Assembly: GCA_003342895.1 (NCBI GenBank)
Contig: PTFA01000313.1
Span: 310,001-374,000 of the forward strand
Source: Casuarius casuarius
Taxonomy: Eukaryota; Chordata; Aves; Casuariiformes; Casuariidae
DNA: 64,000 bases
Direction: 5' to 3'
The translations under genes were made by a program, and so were the position numbers. The notes below the pieces were generated by a model. It searched no databases. It worked only from the letters and a program-made list of their open reading frames with translations, and had not been told where the DNA came from. Positions 38,051 to 50,560 of this stretch are shown piece after piece (the first letter of the stretch is position 1; each line of letters opens with the position of its first letter).

Positions 38051-39946
38051 AGAGCTAGGGAAGGGGGGCGCGTTAGTGTCTTTGTACCGTGTAGGGTGCT
38101 AGGGAAGGTCGAGAGGGAGTTTTAAACTGATATTCTCAAGATGTTCTTTACTTGTGAAGTTCAGGGCCTTGTATTGCTGCTTTTTTCTGACTAAAGAGAA
38201 ATGTTAACTCGGCGATTAAGCCAGTGCCATCTAGGGGAAGCCTAAAAAGTGGGTTTGACCTTTCTCTTGTATTATACATAATGAAATTGAATTTTGGACT
38301 ACCTATTACTGTAGCCAGAAAACATGAAGTATTTAACTGCTGCCATAGCTTGAGATGTCTACATGAGAACAGACAAGCTGATTGCACCCATGGTAGCGTC
38401 CTAGAGAAGCTGCCTGTGAACTGCCTGTCCATCAAAGCTGGCTTTTACAGCATAGCACTGAAGTATATACTCTTCCAAGCTGAGGGCATGCTTTGTATCA
38501 ACGGTGTGCATATGCGGATAACATTTACTTTTTCATGATGATAACTTGTGCTTTAGTCACTATGATGCTGATTTTACCCATCTTTGTGCTTTTCTTTCTT
38601 GAGTTTTCTTGACTTTAACTGGTATGAGAGAAAAGAATAGGTCCAAACACTGTGGAATGCTCTATCAATTGGAAACTACTGAGGTTTGTGCAAAAATTTT
38701 TTTTCAGAAAGATTTCCACTGCTTGAACTACTGAGTCCTGACTTAATCTTGAGGGATGATTCAGTGTTGTCATAAATTTGAATGTAATGAAATAAGATAT
38801 GCATTTCATTGCTTTAAGCCCTTCTGGAAATTATTTTGCCTTTCCTAATTGCTGGAAAGCTCGACTGTTTTTAACTCCTGGTTTCGTTTGGCATTTGTAG
38901 CTGCTGGAGCTCAGAAGCTCCCTTTGTCTCTTGTTTTTGCTGCTAGTAATGGAAGCTGTCCTCGATATCTGCAGGCACATGCAGCCACAGCTACTGTTGT
39001 CCCGATGTTGTTTAAAGGTGTGGGAATAACAGCTCTTTTATGTATTAAGACAATATTCTTATCAGATAGTTTGGGGCTACGCTTGAAGAATCAGGGTAGT
39101 TAACTCAGGTTTTAGTTTGAGGCGTTTTGCTTGTAGCAAACTCAAATGTGAATTTCTGCAGTATATCCAGACATGCATGGAATTCCTTAAGAGATAAAAC
39201 CTAGAGATTTTTAGTCCTAAGTTCTGTGATGATGTTTTTCCTATGATTTAATGAAACTAACGTCCAGTTTGTAAAGTCTGGTGTGTTACACCAGCAGCAG
39301 TCTTTCAGTTGTAAAATTACATTGAGTAACCATGTGAGAATATTGATAATTAAAGAAAATACATTACAATTAAATACATTATGTAGGGACATCTATTTGT
39401 CTTAATATCTTTCTGCCTGCACTCTGGAAGCCACGCTTCAAGCAGGCTTACTTTCAGAAGAACTGCAACACTGGCTCTGCTCCCCTACACTTGGAAGCAT
39501 TTTCTTCATCAGGTTACGGTCAGTGTCACTTCTTGAGTGCTAACTAATCAAGGTACGTTCCTGTTACTGTCCGCCCAATTTTTTGAGTATAGTAAGATAT
39601 ATAATCATAAGATTACTGAGATTCTATTTAACCTCTGTCTGTAGCAGAATGAAGGGGAAGGCTGAGAAGTTCCTATAATCTCGAAGACTGGGAAACATGT
39701 AGGTAGGGGCAGAAGCAATCAACATAGTGTATGCATGTATCTTATATAAAAGACTTCAGATAATTGACATGCTTCGGTGTAAGTAGGTAAATCCATGAGA
39801 TCATAATCTATTTTGTTTTTAATTTATTCTGAGGAATTAAGGAAGCAGAGTGTAATTCAGTGCCAAAACTTGAAATGGCTTTTCAGAAGCATATGGTAGA
39901 ACTTGATGTTGTCTTTCAATATGCAGGTAAATAGCACTTAATTCTG

Positions 39947-39975
<29 letters not shown>
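39947..39975 (+). repeat. 29-base poly-A tract
   Basis: Uninterrupted A run. The DNA to its left shows no recognisable LINE or processed transcript, so I treat it as a homopolymer rather than a retroposon tail. Confidence 0.9.
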
Positions 39976-39978
<3 letters not shown>

Positions 39979-40049
39979 GAATGTTGGATAGGAGCAATAT
40001 AACTACATGTCAACGGTTTTCCATGTTGTGTTTTAGTCTCACAAATTAG

Positions 40050-40250
40050 TGAGAGTGGTATTGAGGGAGGCATCTGGAGCGGTTTTGAGGGGAGTAGCCT
40101 ACAAAACAATAGACGCTTTGAAAGCGTTTGGAGCAGCCTCCGCCGCGGAGCATGATTTCCGTGCCGCGCGTGCACAAGCTGGCCATTATGCTGTGTGCGA
40201 GGGGAGGATGCGCCCGGTCCCGTCCGGCGGCTCAGCAGCGCTCTGGACCT
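40050..40250. promoter_or_regulatory. Small CpG-dense block in intron 10
   Basis: About 120 bases (40135-40245) are densely CpG-rich (CTCCGCCGCGGAGC, GTGCCGCGCGTGCAC, CCCGTCCGGCGGC) in an AT-rich intron. The block is open in a + frame from 40049 to 40309 and in a - frame, as expected where stops are scarce; I recognise no protein in either. CTCCGCCGCGGAG is a palindrome. It could be an alternative promoter or enhancer. Confidence 0.35.
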
Positions 40251-42184
40251 TCTTTGTGCACATAATCGTAGCTTGGGAAGCAGCTGTGTTGCTTTTTGTG
40301 TTTGGTTAGTGGATTTTAACCATCAAAAGAGGGTGAGGAAAACTTTGTGATAGCTGACCTATGGGAAGATAGGTGCATAGGATTCCATAGGTGATGCTGA
40401 AGGTAGAGAGTTTTGAAAGTCTTTTGTTTTCATTGGATTATTTGTAGTTTCTTTCAAGTATATCTGTGTGTAACTAACTTGCACATAACTAGCTGTTGTG
40501 CTCCATGACAGTTAAAAGTTAGGATGTGACCATTAGTTCAAAATCTTTGAGCAAGAAATTGATTCAGAAGTCTTTCTGCATCCTCATGCTGTTGTTACAC
40601 TTAAACTGCTCTGAGATAACAGACTAGAGGGCCCTTTTGCTCAGCTTGTGTATCTATATACTCTAATGAGGGTGGATGAAATGCAGCAAAGTTTTCTAAG
40701 AACTGTTACTGTATTTTATATTAAAGGCACACACAACAATTTCAGTGGTTGGCATTTCATTGCCTTAGTCATGTCTCAGATATGAAATAAATTATTCTCC
40801 CTTAAAGAGTTTTGGTCTAAATAGACAAGTTGATAAAGACCAGGAAAATTACATACAAATGCTGCTTTCAAGAAAATGTGTTAGGTTGAACAATGCTGCG
40901 CTCATTTTCTCAGAGTATTGTAAATCATGTACATCTGTGCCAAGATATCTTGCCAGTGTACTGCATCATACAATAGAACTGCCTGTTTCGTTCCTCATAA
41001 TAGGTTTTATTTTATTGTGGGACTAAGAACTGCAAATTCAAGAAATGAAGTGAATGTCATGTAGCTAGTCACACAGCTGGAATTTAGGCTTTGCTACATT
41101 GGCCAGTATGTTAATGAATAAAAGAGGGAGCAAGACCTTGAGCCACCTAGCTCTGTTATTAAATGAAAGTGTCTGAAGTCACTGATCTGTGCAAAACTCA
41201 GTTGTGTCAGTGTACTAAGTGTGCTCGTGTCATGCCTGTCAAATCCTTGAGTGATTTAAATGGAGGCGTGCCATGTATGAGAATCCAAAATATTTCTGAG
41301 TATGGAACTTTAGACATCTAGGGAGCTTTACTGACAAAAGCTTAAGAGCCTTAAAAGCTCTTGCTATGAATTTTAAGATGTGCTGCTAGACCTGTCTTGA
41401 CCTAAAGCTGGATGATAGTATCTACTTTGCTAAGCACATGGGTATCCCTTCAAGAAACTTTTCTGCCATGTACTCTGTGAGCTGGGACTCGGGTCCTTTC
41501 AGAATAGTCCAGGACTCGCTCTCATTTGGAAACCTGACCCAACTGAAAATGCTAAGCAGATTTCATCTGTGTTCTTTGATTTAGATGTCTAATTTCTGCT
41601 TGAATGATGCAGATGCTTAATTCCTTTTGTCTTTCTCAGCTCTTAAGACCTGACCGAAATATCTGTTAATGAAAGCGTTATAAAAAGTTGCGCCGTTATC
41701 AGATGAATTTGAGCTACAGATGTATATATGTTGTCTGAATTGTTCTAAACAATCAAATTCCGTGTTTCACATAGCTTGTACCTTAAGCAATATTGTCAAC
41801 GTTTCTTCTACAAATTATCTCCAGACATCTACTGTAATAGCTGCTTCTTCAATTGACAGTTTGTCTGTTGTCAAATTTCTTCCAACAAGGAAGGAAGAAC
41901 TTAGCTATGTGGTATTCTAATTTATTTAGAATTTGTGAATACAGTACACAGATCTTGTGGGCCTTTCTTAAAAACTGTCTGAGATACAAGCATATTTTAA
42001 TCTCTTGCCACTAACAATGCAGATCAGCACGAAATTTTTGGCATTTTCCTGAGAGAACCATGAAATCAATAACTCAAATATGTTTGAGGACAGGTGGTTG
42101 TTTTTGTGGATTTTTTTCTTTAATCCCTTTAGCAAATATGGATTATAAGAATCATTGTCACCATTTCTAAATATTTCTTGATAG

Positions 42185-42480
42185 AATCTAAGATATCAAA
42201 GTCAAAGGTACCCGTGTGCTGGGTGTTAAGACATCATGTCAGAAGGCATTGGTCCTGCTCTGAGGAGCTTACAGTTGGATGTGCCATCACCTTAGTGAAC
42301 ATAGCTAAGAATGAATAGGATTTTAAGGGTGACAATAGCAAGGAAAATGTAGATACATGAACTAGCAGTAGTCATTTTTGTTCCTTGGCCATTGAAATTG
42401 GAGACAGGCTGTGGTGGCAGGGTCCCTGGAGGGAGGGTTTAGGGGCCTGTGGAGGATGGGCAGAATAAAACAGTGGAAAT
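42185..42480. mobile_element. Possible ancient interspersed repeat remnant
   Basis: The phrase GTCCTGCTCTGAGGAGCTTA followed by CAGT is typical of old amniote interspersed repeats, and the surrounding sequence (CATTTTTGTTCC...GGAGGGAGGGTT) could belong to the same copy. No family assigned and boundaries are arbitrary. Confidence 0.25.
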
Positions 42481-45400
42481 GTGTATGACAGACAGGAGAC
42501 CAAAAAGTAGGAGCGTCCCCCTCCATCTATCCATGCTTACCACAATAATCATGTGGGTAGCTCTCCCATCGTCTTTGAAGAAGAGTTTTAAGGGTTTTGA
42601 ATTCATGCTGCAGTAATTAAATCAAAGTTACAATTCAGTTATTTAATGATCAGCCCAGTGCTTGATGCATTTAATCTGAACCGATTTGACTCAAGATTTC
42701 CTTCTCCGTTTAGTTGTTGAGATTATGCCATAGTCATTAGGCCATGTGACGCTTTATTACTTCTGTTTGGTTATTTGCTTTTAATGGGGAAAGATGCAGT
42801 TGGTTATTTGTGGAAACGTGCTTTCTCCTTGGCAGGATTACTCCCGTGTACTGTAGCCCCATAGCGGTACCTACTGGGACATGGAAAGTAGGGTAGCCTG
42901 AGTGTTTCCCTAGCAACGCCCACAGGAACATGCTTCAAAGCCCACTCTCATGTACATCTGACTCATACTACTTCCTAGTACTTCTTAGTTAAGCCACAGC
43001 GAATTCTCTTTTATGGGCTCTGTAAATTATTTTTATCGTTCTGTATTTTTTCCTTATTGTCAAGGCCATCTTTGAACATTTTAAGGACTATTGCTTCAAT
43101 TTATGAGCTTTGTTCTGGGTTTACTCTTCTAAAGTTCCATCTGCTTTCCTTCTCCTTTTTGCGTTTTTTTTTTTTTCCCCTTCAGTGTATAGTTAGTGGG
43201 GCCATCCAGCCAGAGGGTGTCTTAGTGCAGGAGACTTTCTTCACAGGTATGACTTACTGCCGTCATTATCTTCCTATTACAGGAATGTAACACTGAGATA
43301 ACATTTTAAAAGGAATATGTTATAGGCAGGTGTTCTTTAGTTCTTGCATCAGAATATGCAAGGCAAAGAGTATTTTTTTTGGTTCTGAGCCTATCAGTCC
43401 TGCAAAGCTCAGAATTGAGGCAGGTCTTTGGAGGCAAGTGTTAATGAAATGCTAATGTAAGTAATTACCCTGGTTTCACAGTCTTTTGGGGGACAGATTA
43501 TAAATGATGTCATTCAGCACTATTTGAACAGCGTAACATCACTAATGAGAAGATCGCTTCAGAATAGCAAGGCAAGAGATATTTAAACCTTTAAAGCAGA
43601 TCTTTTTTACACCATTTGAGAAGGTAATTGATAAGGCTGACCACATTTTGGGCTCTGCCTGTGGTTTTAGATTTCCATCTAAATCAGGGTGTTAATCTGC
43701 CTATGTCTTTTATGCAGTCACAGGCTATTGCAGTTGAATCTGCATCCTCAATTTTGGGATGTTTAGGTGTTTTATTTTCCTTTGAAAGGACAGGACTCTC
43801 GAGGTGAAATCCTGGTATACTCAGATTTGCTACTAGTAGTCCAGGATACACTGTATCTTAGCTTAAGCTTTCTCATTAGGTAAATGACTAAAATATTATG
43901 AACTCTGTATTAGTTATGGCTCACTCCATAGTGTTTTGACAATCCTGATCATACCTCCTGGAATATGCCTATGACTGCAATCTGCAGAGCTGCCCCCTGG
44001 AGCTACATTTATGTTTTTACTGAGCAATATACTATTGCTGAAACTGCTTGGATCACTGCTCTGGGAAGGGATGGTTCTTTGGTCTTTATTCCACTAAAAC
44101 CTTTCTGAAGACTATCTTCAACTAAGTGAGGTAAGGAGAGGCCTACTTAAAGCCCCCACATGTATGAATTTGCATATAGATAAGTATTCAGAGAGATATT
44201 GTCTGTTTGCATTTTCATTTAATGCCACCCCTTTTGCACTTTTCTTATTCTGTAAAGAATTATGGGATTTTCTGGAGATTTTTTGGTTTGGGGGTTTAAG
44301 ATATTGATAGAGTTAAAAAAATGTTTCTAATCTTATGTAAAAGTGATTCTCAGAGGGTCTTTTGCTACTATTTGAATGTATCTTCATATTCAGCACTTAG
44401 TATTTCAAACAATTAAGGTATCTCCAATATGTATAAAACTTCATATTTACCCAGAGCAGTTGGTAAACTGATAAAAACTGATAAATAACTGTCTTTGAGA
44501 ACACCTATTCATTATTTTTTTCAAATGTATATTTTGAGTAGCTAGGGTTGTGAAACTTCTGCTTAGACTTGATGTAACATAATATTAACAAAAAATGTTT
44601 TTATTTCATCTTACATTATCATTGTATTTGGCACACTAAGTTTTAGGGAGAGTTGAAGTATTTGATTGGTTTGCTGCATTAGGAGACTTAGTGTATTATT
44701 GAAATGAAAATATCTTGCGCTCTCAACTCTTTGAGGTTAAAAGCAGACACTTCCCCTACATAGAGGTATATGAGTATTACAGAGGTTTTTATGCATAAGC
44801 AACAGATATGCTTTTCAAATTCAATTAAAAAAGGAAGTGTGAAGCAGTCTGGTGTGACTAGACAAAGTGATAGTGATGTGATAAAATTTTAAGATTGCTA
44901 GTAGTTAACTCTTAGTCTAGGCACAGTAAATTTATTGTACTTCTAATTTGAATAATCCCTTAAATTCTAGGTTTTCTTTATAGGCAATGAAAGTAATGAA
45001 GGCTAGTTTTCCTTTATAATCACCTAAGCCTCTCTTTTACCCCAGTAAAGTGGGTATCTCCTCACATCTCCCTCTGCCCCGGAAGAAAGCGCAGTTGATG
45101 AGTTGGGAGACCGCTTCCTGGTGGCTCGGTGCTGCCGTATCGTGGAGATGGAGCACGAGTACGGCCTCCCTGTCCGTCCTTGGGAGCACTAATTTGAGGG
45201 TCTCATTTCTCTGGCCAGCAATTTTTATAAAACTTGTAGGTTGTAACTTTCTTTGAAATTCCTTTGCCTTTGTCAAATTTTATGGAAACTGAAAAGCGGG
45301 CTCATGGTATATTGCAGAAGAAGGAAGGGAATGTGATTAAAAGCTATTAATAAATTTGTTTCCCGAAAGGAAACTCTTGTTTTATTTTAGAGCAAGGAGA

Positions 45401-46794
45401 CTTGAGGGTGTGTCATGTAGTACTATTAATCAATCCTGCTTACTAATTATCTTTGGAGCAGTTAATGTAAATTGGACAAACAGATTGCAACATTACTAAA
45501 TTTTAAAGAGAATACAGTTGTCGTTAGCGAAGATAATCTCCCTGAGTTGCTGTTTTTTATTGTGATTATAAAGTAAAACACAATACTTCTGGAAAGAAAG
45601 AGCTTTATAATGCCTTAAAGTAAATATTTTGTAGCTAATCATTTAGCTGCTTACAATATATATAGCTGCCTCATACTCATATATAAATTGCATTCTATTT
45701 TAACATGGTATCATATGCTGTAATAAAACACTAATTTCATAGTAGGCTTCACATGTATAATTTTAAGTCTTGAAAATGTCATGCACTTCATTCATGTAAA
45801 CTTCAAAAAATATCTAGACATGAGCAGCAAGGGAAATAGACATTAAAACAGTAAAATACATATTTGAATAGTGAACTGATCATCATATTGTTTTGGAAAA
45901 TAAAATCCAAACTGATTCTGGAGTGCCTGGACTTGCTTTACATCTGTTTTTAAATGATAGTCTTCTAGTTGGCTCAGATTTCACATATAAAATTTAATAT
46001 GTAAATCAGCTTCCTTATTCATACCTGAAATCCTCTGAAAACTATTTACTTGTTCATTACAGCTGCCATTTGCACTAACAAAAGAATAACCTAATCAAGC
46101 AGTTTGTTCACCTTTATTCGGATGTAATAAGTACTTAATAAGAGTAATTTTTATATATACTTTATTGTACTGTACAGCAAAAACATATATTCCATGTGTT
46201 CTGTATGGCAGTTTTCAGGAAGACTCTAAATGTCCTTTTATTTTGTTCTCTGGAAAGCTGCCTGCGGTCGACTTTGACATGAAATGGTGTGAATTCTAAT
46301 TAGCTCAAATATGGACGTAGTCCTAAGATCCTCTTAAACAATGAGTACCTTAACAATAATCTATATGCAGGGAACATGTTCTATTGATGGAAATTTATAA
46401 TGTATGGAAAATATTTTCAAGTATTATAACTCCAATAGATGGAACGGAGATGAGGATATAATAAAGAGTAGTAAATACTCAACATCCTCCAGGTTAAGGT
46501 CAAGAAGATATTAAATCTAAACATATAGTGGCCACTAATATGCTAACATTCTCAGTTATGAATAAGAATCATACCTTTAAGAAAATCATATAACTTTTTC
46601 TGATGCCTCTCATGAGTGGAATGAAAATGATTGATAAACCTGACATTTAATATTTGGCAAACTTCAAGGAGTTTCTGCCTTATGTTCAGTAATGTAATAC
46701 TTCTTTAGTGAAGCCATATTTAAATTCTATTAAAATCTATAGAGATATATTAGTATAACATACATGTGGCATAATATATGAATGTTCACAGCTT

Positions 46795-46807
46795 GGGGGG
46801 GGGGGGG
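46795..46807 (+). repeat. 13-base poly-G tract
   Basis: Uninterrupted G run followed by a T-rich run in intron 10. Confidence 0.95.
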
Positions 46808-48760
46808 TTGTTTTTTTTTGTTTTTTAAGACTTACTTTTACTCAGCTAGGCTTGGCTGATTCACCCTCCACCACATTCCCCAGAAGGAAGCTAAATTAGT
46901 TCTGTCCATAAGATTAAAGGCTGATGGGGTGGGCAGATGTTTTCTTTTCTCAAGGGTGAAGAAAGTAGAATCAGGTTCTGTGGCAAGTCTGAAGATGATG
47001 GGAGAAATGTTTCCCTTCCAGTGAAACTGCTCTTCTGCAAGGATACATTTGTGTCGTTTTGTAATGAGGATTTTTTGGTGAGGAGGGAGGGTTCTTAATC
47101 ACTTTTAAACTTGTGCATTATGATGTTATTTTGGTGGAGGAAAAAGCGATGTGTTCTGTTTTTATTTATTAACTCATTCCCTCTAACACTGTTGCATAGA
47201 GAATTTGCTTTATTTCAGTGTAAATTTAGGTATCACTGTGAATTTTATTTTGTTTTTAACTGTTAATGTTTTTCACTGTAAGATGTTAAAATGTAGAATT
47301 TTTCTACCTAGTGAGGTATACACATTTCAGATTCGAGGTTTGGTTACTTTCAGTTCTTCTGATTTAATATTTTTCTTTTCTGTTGATAAGCCCTGACTAA
47401 AGTCATACTTATTCCTGATTGCCAAGCTGCTGTGAGAGAGACTCGTGGTGCATCCCGTGTGCTTTCCAGCAGTATTCTCAGGCATTTTGTCTTGGATATA
47501 AACTCTGTTTCCTACCTTTGTAGCCTGTAATCCTGCTGTTCTAGCTTCCAACCTGCTGCTGACCTCTGAGCTGCTTAATAGTTTAAGTTTAGAAGTTCTC
47601 TGCCCATTTCGGCATTGGACCTTACTCGTTTCCCTTCTTGTTTAGCGATTTTGTGACAAGCCAGTAAGAGACTTTGGGGAGTGCCTTTGCAGTCACGCAA
47701 ATGTTGATCAAAGAGTAAGAGCTGTCTGTAGCTTCATGGAGAAAAAATACCTCCCACATCCGCAACACCCTTGGTCTCTTCTTCCGGAAAGCCATTGAAT
47801 CTCAGCCAGGGGCTTCAGGGACTCGGGATCTTCTCCTGAGTTCCCTAATACGGGACTTGTTTTGAAGTGTTACTGTCTAAAGTTGGTTTTCATTTGTAAA
47901 CTCTTCAGGTCTTTACAGGTTGGAGCTGTTGCTACCTGAGTGGGTGTAGTGGCTAGGAGGTACTAGGAAGCTGAGAGCCTTCAACAGTCATCTCCGTTTT
48001 CCTGTTAGTGCACGTCCTTCGTAGTTCTCCCATTCACGAATAAACCTTTTTTCCTTAATACAAAAGATGATGCAATGGAATGTGGCAATATACAATTATT
48101 CCTTAAGGCTATATCTAGATCAAAGCGCTCGAGCAAATTAAAGCAAATTACCAAAGTGTACAATATCAACATTCATAAGTTATAATGCATTAAATTGCCA
48201 TTGGCTGATGATGTCTTTAGGAATAAAATTACTTTAGTTAGCTGTAGTTTCATTTCCTTAGCTTACAGTGAGTGAAGGCCAATTTACTTCTGCGATAGAA
48301 AATTCATGTGGGAATTTAGTGCACTTAAATTAATATGCTTTGACTTCTCACCTTTACTTTAATCTTTATAAACATTTAGAACCGTGGGCAAGCCCATTAA
48401 GTTTTGGAGGAGCTTCCAGGACTGTCATATGAATTTCCTGCTTCTCTGGTTCCTGAGGCCCTGTTTTTTAATGGTGTGGGTGCACGCTACTAGTTCACCT
48501 AGCACTAGAGATTTCCTCTGAATCAGGTCCACTAATAAATTTCACCCTCCATCCTCTTCAGAGCAGGTAGTAACGGCTGGGTTACGTAGACCTGCAGCGG
48601 TGTTCGTTAACTAGTCTGCAAAGGCTGTGCTTTTTCCAGCATGCGCTGTTCAGCATCTTCTGGATTTCATGGGAATTTTTATTTCAGTTGTAAATTCAGC
48701 AGTAAAATTAGTAGTAAATTTTTAAAGTTTCCACAATGCGAATGTTGTTCTGTGCATATT

Positions 48761-48790
48761 CCCCCCCCCCCCAAAAAAAAAAAAAAAAAA
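48761..48790 (+). repeat. C12-A18 homopolymer junction
   Basis: Twelve C followed directly by eighteen A. Likely slippage-prone. Confidence 0.95.
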
Positions 48791-50419
48791 GTTCCAGCGA
48801 TCTCTTTCATTCTCTGGTTTGGTTTTGGTGGGGAGACCCAAGGGCTACGAAACTTCCAGTTTAATGTGGCGTGTTTGCTGGGATCTGTAAGGTGAGAAGG
48901 GAACAGGATATCAGGTTGCTGTAGATATTTGACACAGTATCTGTTTATTTTAGGTCATGATTGCTTCTTTCACACTTCCGTTATTATTTCACAATGAAAC
49001 ATCCATTTCCAGTACTTGCCTGGATAAATCGAAGCCTGCAGCTTAAAATTTATCCTTTTTCATTTGCTTACATAAGCTGCGTAGGGCAGAATTTTTTCTC
49101 TTTATGACGATTTCTGTGGTGCTTCTCCTGTCCAGGTATTCCCCGTAAGTGTGGCTTTCCTTGGCGTTTGAGTTTTCAAACTAGATAACGCTTACTAAGG
49201 TGACTCAATTTTAAAAGTTTAGAATAATGAAGAGTAATTATAAAGTGTTTCTGTTGGGTTTTGATGCTTTTTTCATTTGATGTAGTTACCAGAAATTTAT
49301 TGCAGTATGATGATCTCTATTCCCATACTTCATATATGGCCTGCTAAGATATCAGGTTAAAACATCCCTCTAACTGAATCTGTTGAGCTGAACTTCTGTG
49401 TTCCATCCTTAGTTTTCCACTACAGGGAGAAATCCTGGTAATATATCTGTGTACATTATAGCAGCTTTTTAGGGAGGCAGAGTAGGTACTAATGGGTCCT
49501 AGTCAATGTTCATTTATTATGTATTTATTGGATTTTTTCAATCTGTCATTGGTACACTGGAAAACCATTGAAACAAATCAATTTGGCGTAGTCTAGCTAA
49601 CTATATCTGATGTCACTATTAAACAAAGAGAGTTAATCTGCAATATGTAACCCGTTCTCTCATGACAGCTGGAGGACTCTAGCTTATTAGTAAGCTTCGC
49701 AAATGTTGTTGTATAGAAAATTCAAACTGCAGCGTGGTATTCATTAGAAACAGCCAGATTTGTGTTTTCCTTTTTGAATGGGGTCTTTAAAAAGCTACAT
49801 GTAGGGAATTAAGATGCCCATAGGTTTAAGATGAGACTAGTTAGAAATTTCTCTTTGAGAGAGCATGGGAGAGAATGTTTTATCATTAGATAAATATTTC
49901 TGTGTGCTCCTGGGGTGTTTGGGGTGGGGAGGGAGATTGTTACAGGATGTATTTGTAGAGAGCTTCATTTCTTGTACTACACTTTATAGAAATCGCTTAT
50001 CTGTAATGGGTTACCACAGATCATCTTAGTAATAATAATAATAATTAAAAAAATTTTTGGAGAAAACATTGAGCTACGAAGAGACAGTTGGCAAAGGAAA
50101 TTGGGAAAGCAAAGAAAGGAAGCTTTATTAACCCTTACAAAAATAATTCCATTTCTGTTGACTTCCCAAAAGCCGGGGACAAACAGTGGACATGGATTCT
50201 TGCGCCTAGGTTGGCCACTGAAACTAATGATACGCTGGATTACTTAGTAAGCCATGGTGGGAGGCAGTCCTTTTTGCTATAGCAACACATCTCAAGCAAC
50301 CCTTTTTCATTTTAAATAACTGACAAAGCCAGCGTAAAATATGTTCAGCACATATGTAAAGTTATTTTTGCTCAAGAGTCTTTTGGAGTCGCAGAGTAAG
50401 TAATCCAGCAGTTTGCATT

Positions 50420-50560
50420 ATGTGCCTGGCCGGGCAGCGCAGAGGCCAGCTAGTCAGCCCGCCGGCATGGTTCGGTCACCCCCGCCGTGGGGTGCATGGA
50501 CGCGGTCTAACTCTGCACAGTTCAGTTGGACGCATAGTTGCATCCATTGAACGGAAGCAA
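50420..50560. promoter_or_regulatory. GC-rich, CpG-containing intronic block
   Basis: A short GC-rich patch with CpGs (GGCCGGGCAGCGCAGAGGCC, CCCGCCGGCATGG, GGACGCGGTC) in AT-rich intron. No coding signal. Candidate regulatory element by composition only. Confidence 0.25.

Noticed and set aside
39947..40310. Processed retrogene suggested by a poly-A run next to a CpG-rich open frame
   Set aside because: The A run lies on the wrong side for a + strand insert, and a - strand insert would show poly-T there. No known protein is readable.
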